33,738 nucleotides of DNA from Bacteroidales bacterium UBA1208 (GCA_002309955.1 DBXQ01000081.1:7777-41514), one strand, 5' to 3'; positions 7,647 through 16,272 are shown, counted from the stretch's first letter. Numbers and translations: made by a program. Notes: generated by a model not told the origin, from the letters alone.

Positions 7647-8087
7647 TTAGAAAGGCAGATCCTCATCGCTATTCAGTGGCGATGCGAACGAAGGATTCTG
7701 AGCCGCAGGTGCGGCGGGAGCGGCAGGAGGTTGCATCTGGACAGGAGCAGCTGCGGGAGCAACAGGTGCTGCGGCTGGCCAGGAATAACCCGTTGCTGCA
7801 GGGGGCATCTGTCCCGGTACATAATTCTGAATGCGTGAGCAACGCAAATCGGTATACCAGCGACCCTCATACTCGCGCGATTCTGGGTTAAAGTTTACCA
7901 CCACGGGCGAATTTAGTGCGATGGATTTTACCATGGCCAGACGGTCTTCTCCAAATGTGGTAAATGCCACCTGACGGGGATAGTCGCCATCGGTCTCAAT
8001 GACAAAACCACCTCTTACCCACGGTCCGCGCTGGCTTTCGCCGCGCACTTCCTGCAAAATCTTGATTAATCTACCTGATATTTCCAT
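7647..8087 (-). CDS. DUF3127 protein with SSB-like C-terminal tip
   Basis: 146 residues. Residues 1-88 form one compact domain matching DUF3127 (PF11325) from memory: MEISGRLIKILQEVRGES, WVRGGFVIETDGDYPRQVAF and an EGRWYTDLRCSRI end, with an OB-fold-like pattern. Residues 95-132 are almost only Ala, Pro, Val and Gln, clearly disordered, and the protein ends SDEDLPF. This is the layout of single-stranded DNA-binding protein: OB-fold, flexible linker, acidic tip ending in Pro-Phe. It may bind nucleic acid and recruit repair partners, but this is inference. A promoter-like CAAAGATA lies at 8156-8163. Confidence 0.88.
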   Translation of the reverse strand: MEISGRLIKILQEVRGESQRGPWVRGGFVIETDGDYPRQVAFTTFGEDRLAMVKSIALNSPVVVNFNPESREYEGRWYTDLRCSRIQNYVPGQMPPAATGYSWPAAAPVAPAAAPVQMQPPAAPAAPAAQNPSFASPLNSDEDLPF

Positions 8088-8155
8088 AGTATGCTTTATT
8101 GTGTTATTTAATTATCAATTGTTTGTGCTATCCCTGTGTGGGCTATAGCAAATTA

Positions 8156-8163
8156 CAAAGATA
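8156..8163 (-). promoter_or_regulatory. -7 element (TATCTTTG) for the DUF3127 gene
   Basis: TATCTTTG on the minus strand, about 70 nt before the ATG at 8087. No convincing -33 TTTG is seen at the right distance (only CAC near 8184), so the call rests on the -7 element and its position. Confidence 0.55.
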
Positions 8164-8195
8164 AGAAAAAAAAACCATACTATCACTTTTTTTTT

Positions 8196-8449
8196 GATTA
8201 ATCCTTAATGATTATCCGTATATATCGGATAGATGGACAGAAAGGCCAAAAACAAATAGCACAGGACACCACCCTGAGTCTTGGTAGCATAAGCTATCGC
8301 CCTGAAAGGGCAAAAGCGCAATCTTTGTTTTGCTTTTTACCCTTCAGGGCGATTCCTGCATCTCCTTTACCCAAGTCAATACCCTGGGCTATGCTCTCAT
8401 TGCTACGTTGGGTCGTTTCGGCTTATTGCAGATTAATCATTAATCCTTG
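8196..8449. repeat. Dispersed-repeat-like intergenic element with a 22-bp hairpin
   Basis: The gap between the DUF3127 gene and the T9SS gene contains a strong imperfect palindrome at 8296-8353: ATCGCCCTGAA plus AGGGCAAAAGC on the left, matched by GCTTTTTACCC plus TTCAGGGCGAT on the right. Around it are TTGGTAGCAT and GGGCTATGCT segments. AT-rich ends GATTAATCCTTAATGATTA (8196-8214) and GATTAATCATTAATCCTT (8431-8448) share AATCATTAA in inverted orientation and may mark the boundaries. I recall very similar CGCCCTGAAAGGGCAAAAGC hairpins scattered in Bacteroidales genomes. No gene is seen here. Function unknown; the hairpin could end the T9SS gene transcript, whose stop is at 8476. Confidence 0.6.
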
Positions 8450-8475
8450 TTTCCACAGACCCTTTCCTTTCTTTG

Positions 8476-11400
8476 CTATTCTTTCATTGGCAATTGTTTA
8501 ACAAGTTTTTGCATCGGCATAGACGACGGGCTGCCCTCTATGCTTACAAAGTAGGTTCCCGGGGTCAAGGCTCTTATGTCTATCGTGGCAACGCTTTCGC
8601 TGCACTGTTGGCGTATTACCGTCCTTCCGGCAACGTCTATCACCTTCACCGTGCAGGGACGGCCGCAGTTCACCGTCACCGTGTTTGTGGCCGGGTTGGG
8701 ATACAGGGCTATCCGACCCGCTCCTGCGTCGACTTCCTCTATGTCCACGTTCGGTGCAAAGATTGCTGTCAGCGTCACATCCTCCGTAACTAAATAACTG
8801 CGCGGATTCTCGGCATTGCCATCGTCCCACTGCTCAAAATGGTAACCCTCAGCGGGTACTGCTATAAGGGTAATCTCCGTCCCTTCGGTATAGGTGCCGC
8901 CACCCTCCACGCTGCCGAAGGCATTGTTGTTGGCAAGTACAGTCACCGTGTATTCCGGTATGGCCATTGTAGTGATGCCAGTCAGCGTTGCCACGCTGTC
9001 ACCATACCACGCCTCTCCACATACGGTAGTGACATGGAAGTCATACGTCGTCCTTGGCTCAAGACCTCTCACAGTGTACGTAGACGTATAAGCCGTGTCC
9101 ACTTCACCTGTCCCGTAGGTAAAGCCGCTGATACCATGCTCTACCAGATAATATTGGGCCATCGACTCAACATGCCATGTCAACGTTACCGTAGTCTGGG
9201 TTATCTCGTTCTGACCAAGGTCTTCGGCCATTGGGCAGCCTCTCAACGCTATGCTGATATTGTCCACAGCCGCTGGCGGCTGGGTGCCACCCATGCCGTC
9301 ATTAAGCCAGTAGAACAGTAGGTAATACTCGCCAGGCTCCGGCACTGCAAAATCAATGTCAAACGTCTGCCAGTCGGTCTCATTCCACAGTCCGTGCCCA
9401 CCATCCAAGGCTATCCATCCTGCGGGAGAACTCTGGTATAAAGAACTTGTGGCAGTTGTGCCGATAGGATTGTACCCTGGTGTAAAATTCTCACTTGCAG
9501 GTACCATAAATACACGTAGGTAGTCGGAACTGCTTTCTCCCTTGGCTCTCCAATCGTAGTGTATATGGTAGGTCGTGTAAAGCATATTGAAAGCACGGTA
9601 TGCGTAGGCATGTGTCACATTCTGGCGGGTATAGTGGTTCTCCACACCATTATTGTCGCTTATATACAACCCCAGCATGTCGTCGTTCCCGCTATGTGCT
9701 GCCGTATCTATACACCATTTGTTTGTTTGGTCTCCGTTGTCCAACTCCCAGGCCTGGCTTTCCGTTAGGTCGGCAAACGTGCAGTGGTAAGGGTAATTAT
9801 CAACGGCTATACCGCGCAGTGTGCTGAATGTAAACAAAGTGCTTTCACTATTGTTTGTGTCGCACAGTCCGGCAATATACACATCGTAAGTCGTTGCGGG
9901 CTGAAGGTTGGCAAGGGTTATCTGCCGTACTGTCGTGGTGTCGGACATGCCACTGCCCGGCATAAATCCCTGTACCCCGTACTCAACCCGGAATCTTGTC
10001 GACTGGCTTACCCGCCATGAAAGCGTGGCGGAAGTGGCCGAACGCCATGTCAAGGCCACATGTTGCGGGGGAATGCACTCCCTCACGCGGTCTATTACCA
10101 CGTGGTCTATATACTGGTCAGCATACGTTGGTCCGATGGTGCGTAGCGCCAGATTTGTTCCAGTACCATTATAGTCTGCAAGGTATATGGTGATCTCCTG
10201 ATCGTTCTCCCCGTCTCGGTAGGGTATTGTGTCAATAGGACTGAAACTAACTTCGAAGCCAGGAGTAACACTGTCCACCGTGCCGATTATCATTGTCGAA
10301 GTTCCCGGGTTACCACGGTACAGGTGAAACTGTACTTTCAGGTCGCTCAACCCCTCGTTGAACATCGGCAATGCCACGATGCTTTGCCCGTGGAAATGTA
10401 AACAGTATTCGCCCGTGGTTGCCATTGCCGTGTCGTTGGTATACATCAATGTCGGTGCACTGCCTGTTGCTCCGCCATACCAGCATGTAGGTAGACTCTG
10501 CACGTTGTAGTCTGGCCCCTGTATACCCTCAAAATCCATTACGTAGGGCAGTACATTGTAGGCGTCACATTGTGTACTGAAGCGTACCGGCCCGTAGGCT
10601 GTTGAGGTGTCGTTGCCGCATACCGCCCAGATGTACAGGTCATAGTTGCTGCTGTGTTCCAACCCGCTCAGCAAATACGGTGTCGTATAAACCGTCACAC
10701 TTGTCCCCGTTCCGGGAGTGAAGAACCGCGGCCCATATTCAATAATATAGCTTGTGGTGGCCGACAGTCCGTCTATCCCGCTCCAGTTCAAGGTGGCACT
10801 TGTAGCGGTCACTGCTGTCACGTTGCACGTCTCCACTGGCCTGCAGTCGGGTATGGTCTCTACCAGTATATTGTCTATGTATTGGGATGCCCCGCCTTGA
10901 GGAGCGTAAAAAACAAGATGTCCGTCCGTTATGCTCAGGTTATTCAAGCGATACACGAAAGTAGTATCGGCCATAACAGTCCCCATGTTGATGGCAAAAC
11001 TGTCTATTATGGTTGCTGTACTGATGGGGTCGTTTCCATTCTCCAACACTCCCAGCACCAACACATCGTCACTGGAAGTTTGGTACAAGTCAAAACGCAC
11101 CTGCAACTGTGTCAGTGGCTGGTTCATTTGTGGCAGTACTAAGTATGCCTCCGTCATCTGACATACTTTGTTCGTGCTCCCCGAAAGGGTCGTCACAGTG
11201 GGATACATCGTAAAATAACTGGTAGAAAGTGTTCCGATGTTCCAGCATGCACGGGCATAAACAGCATTAAGCATCGAATTCTCGAAATTCTCCCCGTATG
11301 GTACCCCGACGATTGAACAGGGCAGTGTGGCAGTTGTCTTTCCGTCAACGGTGTCGTTTCCGCACACGCGGCTCACACGCAGTTCATACACATATCCGGC

Positions 11401-13188
11401 TTCCAAATTGCTGTATCGGTAGGTTCCGGAAACAACTCCGCTGTCTGCCACATGCCATCCGTTTCCGCCCAAGGCGCGATATGAACAGGTATAATTGCTC
11501 CCCGAGTCGGCACTCCATGCAATATCTACATAATCAGAACCTATGCCTGATACGCAAACCACCGGTATGTCGCACTGCGGTAGGGTACACCCTGTCGTGT
11601 TGAAACGTATACGGTTCACGTAATTGATTCGGGTGCCATAGCCCGGCGACGAGGGATTCACGTCGCTCAAGCTTGTCCTATAGATGGAACGGTAATGACC
11701 GTTGCCCACCACAAAAGTAGGCGTGGACATGGCAAAATCGTTCAGGTTGTTGTCCATCGCTACTACCAAGTTGCTGTCGGCATCCCTGACAAAGGTGGTG
11801 CTGAGGTGTACGTTCACCTCCCGTCCCGTGTTATATATCGTGCCGTTATACACCTGAGTCAATAGTGTCGACGGCACATAGTCGGTGCTGGAGTTAAACT
11901 GGGTGCGCGCGGTATTGCCAAAGTATACCACCACAGGGGTGGTGTCAAGGTTATAATCTCCGCCAAGGAAGAATGTAAACCCCGTAATGGTGTCAACACC
12001 GCTCAACTCCGATGCAAGGTACAATTGCTGGCTATAACTGTTGCTGCTGCTGTACGCTATGGGAAGGTAACCATGTGTTCCAGTAGAATCTATCACTGTG
12101 GAGGTACAGCCAAGGGTATAGGCCGCCCCGCTCACCGTTATGCCCGTGCTGTCGTCGCACAGCGTGGTCACACGGTATTCGTAGCAAATGTTCGGCATCA
12201 GCCCCGTGCAGAAATAGTAATTGTTACCCGTCTCCGCCATAGTCCATAAGGTACTGCCTGCCATACGGTATTCCACACGGTATGCCGTCACCGAATCACC
12301 CGCGGCAGGGCTCTCCCAGTTCAGTCCTATCTGCCTGTATCCGCTTCTTGCCTCCAACTCACGCACCCCTCCACAGTCGGGATTCGTAACAAAACTTACC
12401 CCCATTTCTAAACCGTAGTCACCACCGCAGTCACTCACCACCCAGACATAATATAGCGTGTTGCCGTTCAACCCAGTGAAAGTGTGCCTATTCATGTCCG
12501 ATGAAACGAATATACTGTCGAAAGCCGCAGTGCGGCTATTGGTATAGCCTATATAGCACCAATACCCCAACACACTGTTGTCATTGTTGCTCCATTCTAT
12601 GCTTGCCTCATTGTTGCTAAGGTCTGTCACATGCAGATTTGTCACCGGACTGCATGAACTGTTGCGGAATATCGTAATATCATCCACCAGACCGGCTCCC
12701 ATGCCCGTCGGATTATTGTATGAAAAAACAAGGTATCCCGTGTCCGTAACGGTCAAGTTGGAAAAATCCAACTCAAAATAGGCATAGTCCGGACTCGTTG
12801 GAATTGTGTCTATCCATTGCACCGTCCCGTTCAGGCTGGTGATGAATCCCACCCGCATCAGCCCCGACGTCGACCATGCAAGGTCGGCATACCACAGGTT
12901 CACGCCCACCTGATTCAATGGCAAAGGTATGTAGGGTGTAGCTATTTTTGCCTCTCCCGACGCTGCGTTCAAGGCTAAAACCTGACTGCCGGTATGGGCA
13001 TAATAAACGAAATTGTAAGCGTATGCCTCTCCATTCAGAGTGGTCCAGCACATCGGTGCCTGTTCCGACACATCTGTTTCAAAGCCCGTGCTGTACGGCA
13101 ACGTGATGTCGCATCCTATCTGTGCTTTCAATGCCGTTGTAAGACATAGAGCCAATCCAAGAATTGTTGCTTTAATAAATTGATTCAT
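8476..13188 (-). CDS. Giant secreted Fn3/jelly-roll protein with T9SS C-terminal sorting domain
   Basis: 1570 residues. Signal peptide 1-22. Jelly-roll modules beginning with PY...FE...CW at about 27-176, 625-780 and 875-1035, plus a related module at 1127-1317; these resemble MAM/cleaved-adhesin or choice-of-anchor domains. Fibronectin type III domains follow at about 181-268, 272-358, 535-622, 783-872, 1038-1124 and 1320-1405, several carrying YxVEYG and TxYDxYIxxxC motifs. Residues 360-535 are another beta module. Residues 1411-1480 form an InlB-type B repeat (GSVEGGGTYTEGTEITLIAV and GYHFEQWDDG). Residues 1494-1570 are a type A T9SS sorting domain (ALYPNPATNTVTV, DVAGRTV, LTPGTYFVSI). It should therefore be exported by Sec and then across the outer membrane by T9SS to the surface. 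No catalytic motif is visible; an adhesin or glycan-binding role is inferred. Confidence 0.9.
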   Translation of the reverse strand: MNQFIKATILGLALCLTTALKAQIGCDITLPYSTGFETDVSEQAPMCWTTLNGEAYAYNFVYYAHTGSQVLALNAASGEAKIATPYIPLPLNQVGVNLWYADLAWSTSGLMRVGFITSLNGTVQWIDTIPTSPDYAYFELDFSNLTVTDTGYLVFSYNNPTGMGAGLVDDITIFRNSSCSPVTNLHVTDLSNNEASIEWSNNDNSVLGYWCYIGYTNSRTAAFDSIFVSSDMNRHTFTGLNGNTLYYVWVVSDCGGDYGLEMGVSFVTNPDCGGVRELEARSGYRQIGLNWESPAAGDSVTAYRVEYRMAGSTLWTMAETGNNYYFCTGLMPNICYEYRVTTLCDDSTGITVSGAAYTLGCTSTVIDSTGTHGYLPIAYSSSNSYSQQLYLASELSGVDTITGFTFFLGGDYNLDTTPVVVYFGNTARTQFNSSTDYVPSTLLTQVYNGTIYNTGREVNVHLSTTFVRDADSNLVVAMDNNLNDFAMSTPTFVVGNGHYRSIYRTSLSDVNPSSPGYGTRINYVNRIRFNTTGCTLPQCDIPVVCVSGIGSDYVDIAWSADSGSNYTCSYRALGGNGWHVADSGVVSGTYRYSNLEAGYVYELRVSRVCGNDTVDGKTTATLPCSIVGVPYGENFENSMLNAVYARACWNIGTLSTSYFTMYPTVTTLSGSTNKVCQMTEAYLVLPQMNQPLTQLQVRFDLYQTSSDDVLVLGVLENGNDPISTATIIDSFAINMGTVMADTTFVYRLNNLSITDGHLVFYAPQGGASQYIDNILVETIPDCRPVETCNVTAVTATSATLNWSGIDGLSATTSYIIEYGPRFFTPGTGTSVTVYTTPYLLSGLEHSSNYDLYIWAVCGNDTSTAYGPVRFSTQCDAYNVLPYVMDFEGIQGPDYNVQSLPTCWYGGATGSAPTLMYTNDTAMATTGEYCLHFHGQSIVALPMFNEGLSDLKVQFHLYRGNPGTSTMIIGTVDSVTPGFEVSFSPIDTIPYRDGENDQEITIYLADYNGTGTNLALRTIGPTYADQYIDHVVIDRVRECIPPQHVALTWRSATSATLSWRVSQSTRFRVEYGVQGFMPGSGMSDTTTVRQITLANLQPATTYDVYIAGLCDTNNSESTLFTFSTLRGIAVDNYPYHCTFADLTESQAWELDNGDQTNKWCIDTAAHSGNDDMLGLYISDNNGVENHYTRQNVTHAYAYRAFNMLYTTYHIHYDWRAKGESSSDYLRVFMVPASENFTPGYNPIGTTATSSLYQSSPAGWIALDGGHGLWNETDWQTFDIDFAVPEPGEYYLLFYWLNDGMGGTQPPAAVDNISIALRGCPMAEDLGQNEITQTTVTLTWHVESMAQYYLVEHGISGFTYGTGEVDTAYTSTYTVRGLEPRTTYDFHVTTVCGEAWYGDSVATLTGITTMAIPEYTVTVLANNNAFGSVEGGGTYTEGTEITLIAVPAEGYHFEQWDDGNAENPRSYLVTEDVTLTAIFAPNVDIEEVDAGAGRIALYPNPATNTVTVNCGRPCTVKVIDVAGRTVIRQQCSESVATIDIRALTPGTYFVSIEGSPSSMPMQKLVKQLPMKE

Positions 13189-13228
13189 AGTATTTAATGT
13201 TTTTTTGTAATATATATTATCTTATTAT

Positions 13229-13250
13229 CGGACTCTGTTTAGAGAGTCCG
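13229..13250. terminator. Perfect 8-bp hairpin downstream of corA
   Basis: CGGACTCT (13229-13236), loop GTTTAG, AGAGTCCG (13243-13250). It lies 35 nt past the corA stop and about 40 nt before the T9SS gene start. On the minus strand it is followed by AT-rich sequence but not a clean T-run, so it is a possible weak terminator, or a leader structure of the T9SS gene. No TAnnTTTG promoter is visible in this gap. Confidence 0.45.
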
Positions 13251-13284
13251 TACCCACTTCTGTGGCTGCTTTCACCTCCGCTCT

Positions 13285-14214
13285 CTATTGGTTCGTGCGG
13301 TGAAAGAAATAAAAGATTAGAAAACCTGTTATGGTTGCCATCACTCCCGTGATGCACCAGAAAGCCGTTACATTCGTAACGAACGGAAAGTCCACATTCA
13401 TACCGAACATACCTGTAACCACTGTCAACGGCAGCATTATAGTCGAGAATATAGTGAGCAGCTTCATTATCTCGTTTGTCCGGTTTGCCTGCAACGAGTC
13501 AAACGTCTTCGACAAACCTTCAATCAACTCTCCATAGTCTTCAATCAAGTCGAACATTTTCTGGTATTTGTCCAGAATATCGCCCCAGTAGTCTTCCATG
13601 TCCAGCTCATCCGGGTCAACAAATCCCTTGATAGCACCGCCCTCAAACATGTGCAACACTCTCAATTGCGGTTTGAACGTGGTGTTCAGCAGAATGATAT
13701 TTCTTCGCGTTATAGAAATCAATTCAATGATGCTCCGTGCCTTACGGTTGAATATGTCGTAGTTTATCAAATCCACTTCCGACCCAACGCGCATTATCAG
13801 CGTATACGTCTCCAACATCAAGCGGTCAAGTATATGGTACAACAGCAAGTCGCTCGACGACAGTTGCTCCTTCACATCATCGTCCCCGTCTTTCAAATCC
13901 TCCTGCATCTCCTCGAACAGTTTCTTCACCACCCAGTGCGATTTCCCTATCGTGATGATAAAATCCTTGCCCCAGAATATCTTCACCTCGCGGATACGGA
14001 TAATCTTGTTTCCCTTGTCGAAATAAGGAAAATGAAGAATAAGGAAATAGTAATCATCGTATTCATCGATTTTTGGCCGTTGGTTGCTGCCGCGACAGTC
14101 TTCTATATCCAACGGGTGGAAATGGTATTCATCCAACAGGAAGCGGTACTCTTCTTCACTTGGATTGGTAATATGCAACCATTTTAGCGACAGGTATTCG
14201 ATAGTCTCAACCAT
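13285..14214 (-). CDS. corA: CorA-family magnesium/divalent cation channel
   Basis: 309 residues. Cytoplasmic alpha/beta domain from 1 to about 120, long helical stalk (about 125-250), then two C-terminal membrane helices (about 252-270 and 283-303). The signature Gly-Met-Asn is present at 271-273 in VVTGMFGMNVDFP, the mouth of the pore. It ends with a short basic tail (FFHRTNQ). This is the classical CorA layout, so Mg2+ (or Co2+/Ni2+) uptake is the likely role. A near-consensus promoter at 14386-14417 gives a leader of about 165 nt that contains an octamer palindrome. The gene appears to be transcribed alone or with the T9SS gene downstream. Confidence 0.94.
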   Translation of the reverse strand: MVETIEYLSLKWLHITNPSEEEYRFLLDEYHFHPLDIEDCRGSNQRPKIDEYDDYYFLILHFPYFDKGNKIIRIREVKIFWGKDFIITIGKSHWVVKKLFEEMQEDLKDGDDDVKEQLSSSDLLLYHILDRLMLETYTLIMRVGSEVDLINYDIFNRKARSIIELISITRRNIILLNTTFKPQLRVLHMFEGGAIKGFVDPDELDMEDYWGDILDKYQKMFDLIEDYGELIEGLSKTFDSLQANRTNEIMKLLTIFSTIMLPLTVVTGMFGMNVDFPFVTNVTAFWCITGVMATITGFLIFYFFHRTNQ

Positions 14215-14258
14215 GCTTTGAGTCCTCCTTTTCTTTGTGCCAGCAGAGGGGAGGGAAT

Positions 14259-14330
14259 TCGTTAATGCGTTAATGTGTTAATGCGTTAATCGATTCAAGC
14301 ATTCACACAATCAAGCATTCACGCATTCAA
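14259..14330. repeat. Second octamer-based palindrome, in the corA leader
   Basis: Left arm: tandem octamers TAATGCGT, TAATGTGT, TAATGCGT (14263-14286). Then TAATCGATTC. Right arm: reverse complements of GAATGCTT, GATTGTGT, GAATGCTT and GAATGCGT (up to about 14328). The arms are imperfect complements. The same unit type and the same TCGATT centre occur at 541-623, so the two are copies of one repeat family. This copy would be transcribed as part of the corA leader. Confidence 0.72.
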
Positions 14331-14385
14331 AAACCGCTGGTGTTCAATATTCTACATTCGAGTAATGTTTATTTGTTTCAACCTG

Positions 14386-14417
14386 CAAAGATACACATTT
14401 TTTTTCATACTGCCAAA
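14386..14417 (-). promoter_or_regulatory. Bacteroidota-type promoter for corA
   Basis: On the minus strand TTTG (14417-14414), 20 nt, then TATCTTTG (14393-14386). The predicted start near 14380 leaves a leader of about 165 nt before the ATG at 14214. Confidence 0.75.
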
Positions 14418-14447
14418 TTTTATATTATAGTGTCGTGCGGAATTATT

Positions 14448-14612
14448 AGAAGCTGTTTAAATTTGATTGATGAAGTTTATTATGGACATGAACGAGCAGG
14501 TTTTTCTTCTTTTCGATTGCGCAATGGGGTTCCATTGTAATTGAGAAAAGAAGGAAAAGATGCCGTTCAGGTGCTTTAAGAAAATCATTGAATTAAATTC
14601 AAACAGCTTCTT
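14448..14612. mobile_element. MITE-like element with terminal inverted repeats
   Basis: About 165 bp. The left end is AGAAGCTGTTTAAATTTGAT, and the right end read on the other strand is AAGAAGCTGTTTGAATTTAA, giving terminal inverted repeats of about 20-28 bp with few differences. The interior is also partly palindromic (TTTTTCTTCTTTTCGATT against AATTGAGAAAAGAAGGAAAA). It encodes no transposase and no credible protein. I recall similar GAAGCTGTTTAAATTT-ended short elements in Bacteroidales. No clear target-site duplication is seen. The right end touches the stop codon of the gene at 14611-16272. It could be a non-autonomous transposon relic, a large terminator hairpin, or both. Confidence 0.6.
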
Positions 14613-16272
14613 AATTCACATGGGTGCGGGCCTTGCCTTCCCGGTAGAGCAGTGAGAAACCCAGTGCCACGTTGATAGTATATCCGCGAGGGGCACCGAC
14701 AAGGTTGTTGAACTTGTCGCGCGAGACGTAGACTTTGGCATCCATCGAGCCGAAATACTGTTCCAGTTTCTGCCTCGTAGCAGTAAACTCATTGGTGAAA
14801 TGATATTTCACATCCACACCAGCGCGCCAGCATCCTTCTTTCGGGCCACCACTGGTCTGGTTGGTGGCATCGGAGTAGAATAGCCCCTGCATCCCATATC
14901 CCACAAAGGGCATAATGCGCAGGCTGCGACTGTCCACCACCGCAAAACCATAGTTGGCGTAAAGATCCATCGTGAGGATTTCGTCGCTGCCCAATAGTGT
15001 ATTCTTATCCTCCACGGCTCTAAGGGTGTCCAGCTTGCACCGTCCACCACCGAGATACATCCCCAACGTGAGAATATGACGACTGTAGCCAAGCTCTAAA
15101 TCCCAGTACACACCACCGCTGGGGGCGAAGAGGGGTTGCATGCCGCCACCAAAGTACTTAAAGCCTCCTCCGATGTTTGTACCTACGCAATAGGGAAGGG
15201 AGTAATTGGGCAGGACAAAGGCGGGTGCATGCTTCTCCACCATGAAAGGAGTTATTGAATCCATCCTCAAGCGCACATCATAATCCCACCTGTTCACAGC
15301 CGCAGTGTCAGCACCATAACGGGTAGAACGGCAATAGTAATTCGCCTCGTAGGTCAGATACTGCATATACTCTTTTTTTATTTTCGTAAATACAGAGTCG
15401 GGGCTGGACTTGTCGCTCGTGTCAATAGCCACCTGCAAATGGCGTCGGTACAATTCGACAAGGTTGAACAACACCTGGTTGTAGTGCAACTCTTCAGGAG
15501 TGCGGTGATTCGTGTCCACCCACGACAACTGCTTGTCCATACCAGCCACCGCTGTCATAACCGGCCATGTAACACCGTCAATGTCTTGTCGGCGGTTCTC
15601 GATATCAAGAAAAAACTCGATATAGGAATGCTCATTACCAATACTTTCCCCTACAGAGGTGAAATTCTTCCATGTCAAAGGTCCTTTCTCCCAAAGGCGT
15701 ATTACTCGATACTCACGAACATCTTTATTGATAGAGTGTTTCTCTATCATGATAGGCGCAATGGAGTCCAACTGTCGTTTCAAATTGCGTTCCCACCTAT
15801 TCACACATGTAGTATCGGCACCATAGCGGGTGGAATGGCAAAAACTGTCCACCTCATAGGAAAGCTTTCGGAAATAATAATCGACACAGCCTAACCCACC
15901 TGTATCAATGGCCACCTGCATCCGGCGACGATAAAACTCTACGATATTGAACAGTACTTGGTTATAATGCAATTCGGCAGGAGTGCGATGGTTGCTGTCC
16001 ACCCACGACAACGACTTATTCATTAAGGCCACAGCAAGTAACTCAGGCTTTGGCCACACAAAACTGTTCACAGCATAATCACGTTCTTCAATGTCAAGCA
16101 TAAACTCAAGATACGAGTGTTCGGCACCGATGCTTGAATCTACCATGGTGAAATCATCCCATGTTAACGATCCCCTGTCCCATGTACGAAGTGTGTCCTG
16201 AGCTTGGCTGGCTGCTACAGCCAGACAACAGAACGTTGCTATAAATAATATTCTTTTCATATTGCGATACAT
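14611..16272 (-). CDS. Two DUF922-like pseudo-protease domains plus C-terminal barrel (array member 3)
   Basis: 553 residues. Signal peptide to about residue 25 (ASQAQ). Two tandem copies of the N-terminal domain at about 29-180 and 191-348, each with WxxGxLTWxxF, SIGxEHSYLEF-type, LSWVDxNHRTPxELHYNQVLFN and CxSTRYGADTxxVNRW motifs. A Gly- and aromatic-rich C-terminal domain (about 360-553) looks like a small outer-membrane barrel and contains GGPKEGCWRAGVDVKY and GAPRGYTINVALGF. The pattern SWV...LLxHEQxHFDIxEL of DUF922 is recognisable, but HExxH is replaced by Tyr103-Asn-Gln-Val-Leu107 and Tyr264-Asn-Gln-Val-Leu268. A second Met at residue 5 (MKRILF) is an equally good start. The stop codon lies at the edge of the MITE-like element. 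Function unknown. Confidence 0.85.
   Translation of the reverse strand: MYRNMKRILFIATFCCLAVAASQAQDTLRTWDRGSLTWDDFTMVDSSIGAEHSYLEFMLDIEERDYAVNSFVWPKPELLAVALMNKSLSWVDSNHRTPAELHYNQVLFNIVEFYRRRMQVAIDTGGLGCVDYYFRKLSYEVDSFCHSTRYGADTTCVNRWERNLKRQLDSIAPIMIEKHSINKDVREYRVIRLWEKGPLTWKNFTSVGESIGNEHSYIEFFLDIENRRQDIDGVTWPVMTAVAGMDKQLSWVDTNHRTPEELHYNQVLFNLVELYRRHLQVAIDTSDKSSPDSVFTKIKKEYMQYLTYEANYYCRSTRYGADTAAVNRWDYDVRLRMDSITPFMVEKHAPAFVLPNYSLPYCVGTNIGGGFKYFGGGMQPLFAPSGGVYWDLELGYSRHILTLGMYLGGGRCKLDTLRAVEDKNTLLGSDEILTMDLYANYGFAVVDSRSLRIMPFVGYGMQGLFYSDATNQTSGGPKEGCWRAGVDVKYHFTNEFTATRQKLEQYFGSMDAKVYVSRDKFNNLVGAPRGYTINVALGFSLLYREGKARTHVN

Noticed and set aside
8208..8501. 97-codon plus-strand frame
   Set aside because: It runs through the hairpin repeat and into the antisense of the T9SS gene; its peptide is only a translation of the repeat.
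14340..14540. 66-codon plus-strand frame
   Set aside because: Spans the corA promoter and the MITE-like element; no domain.
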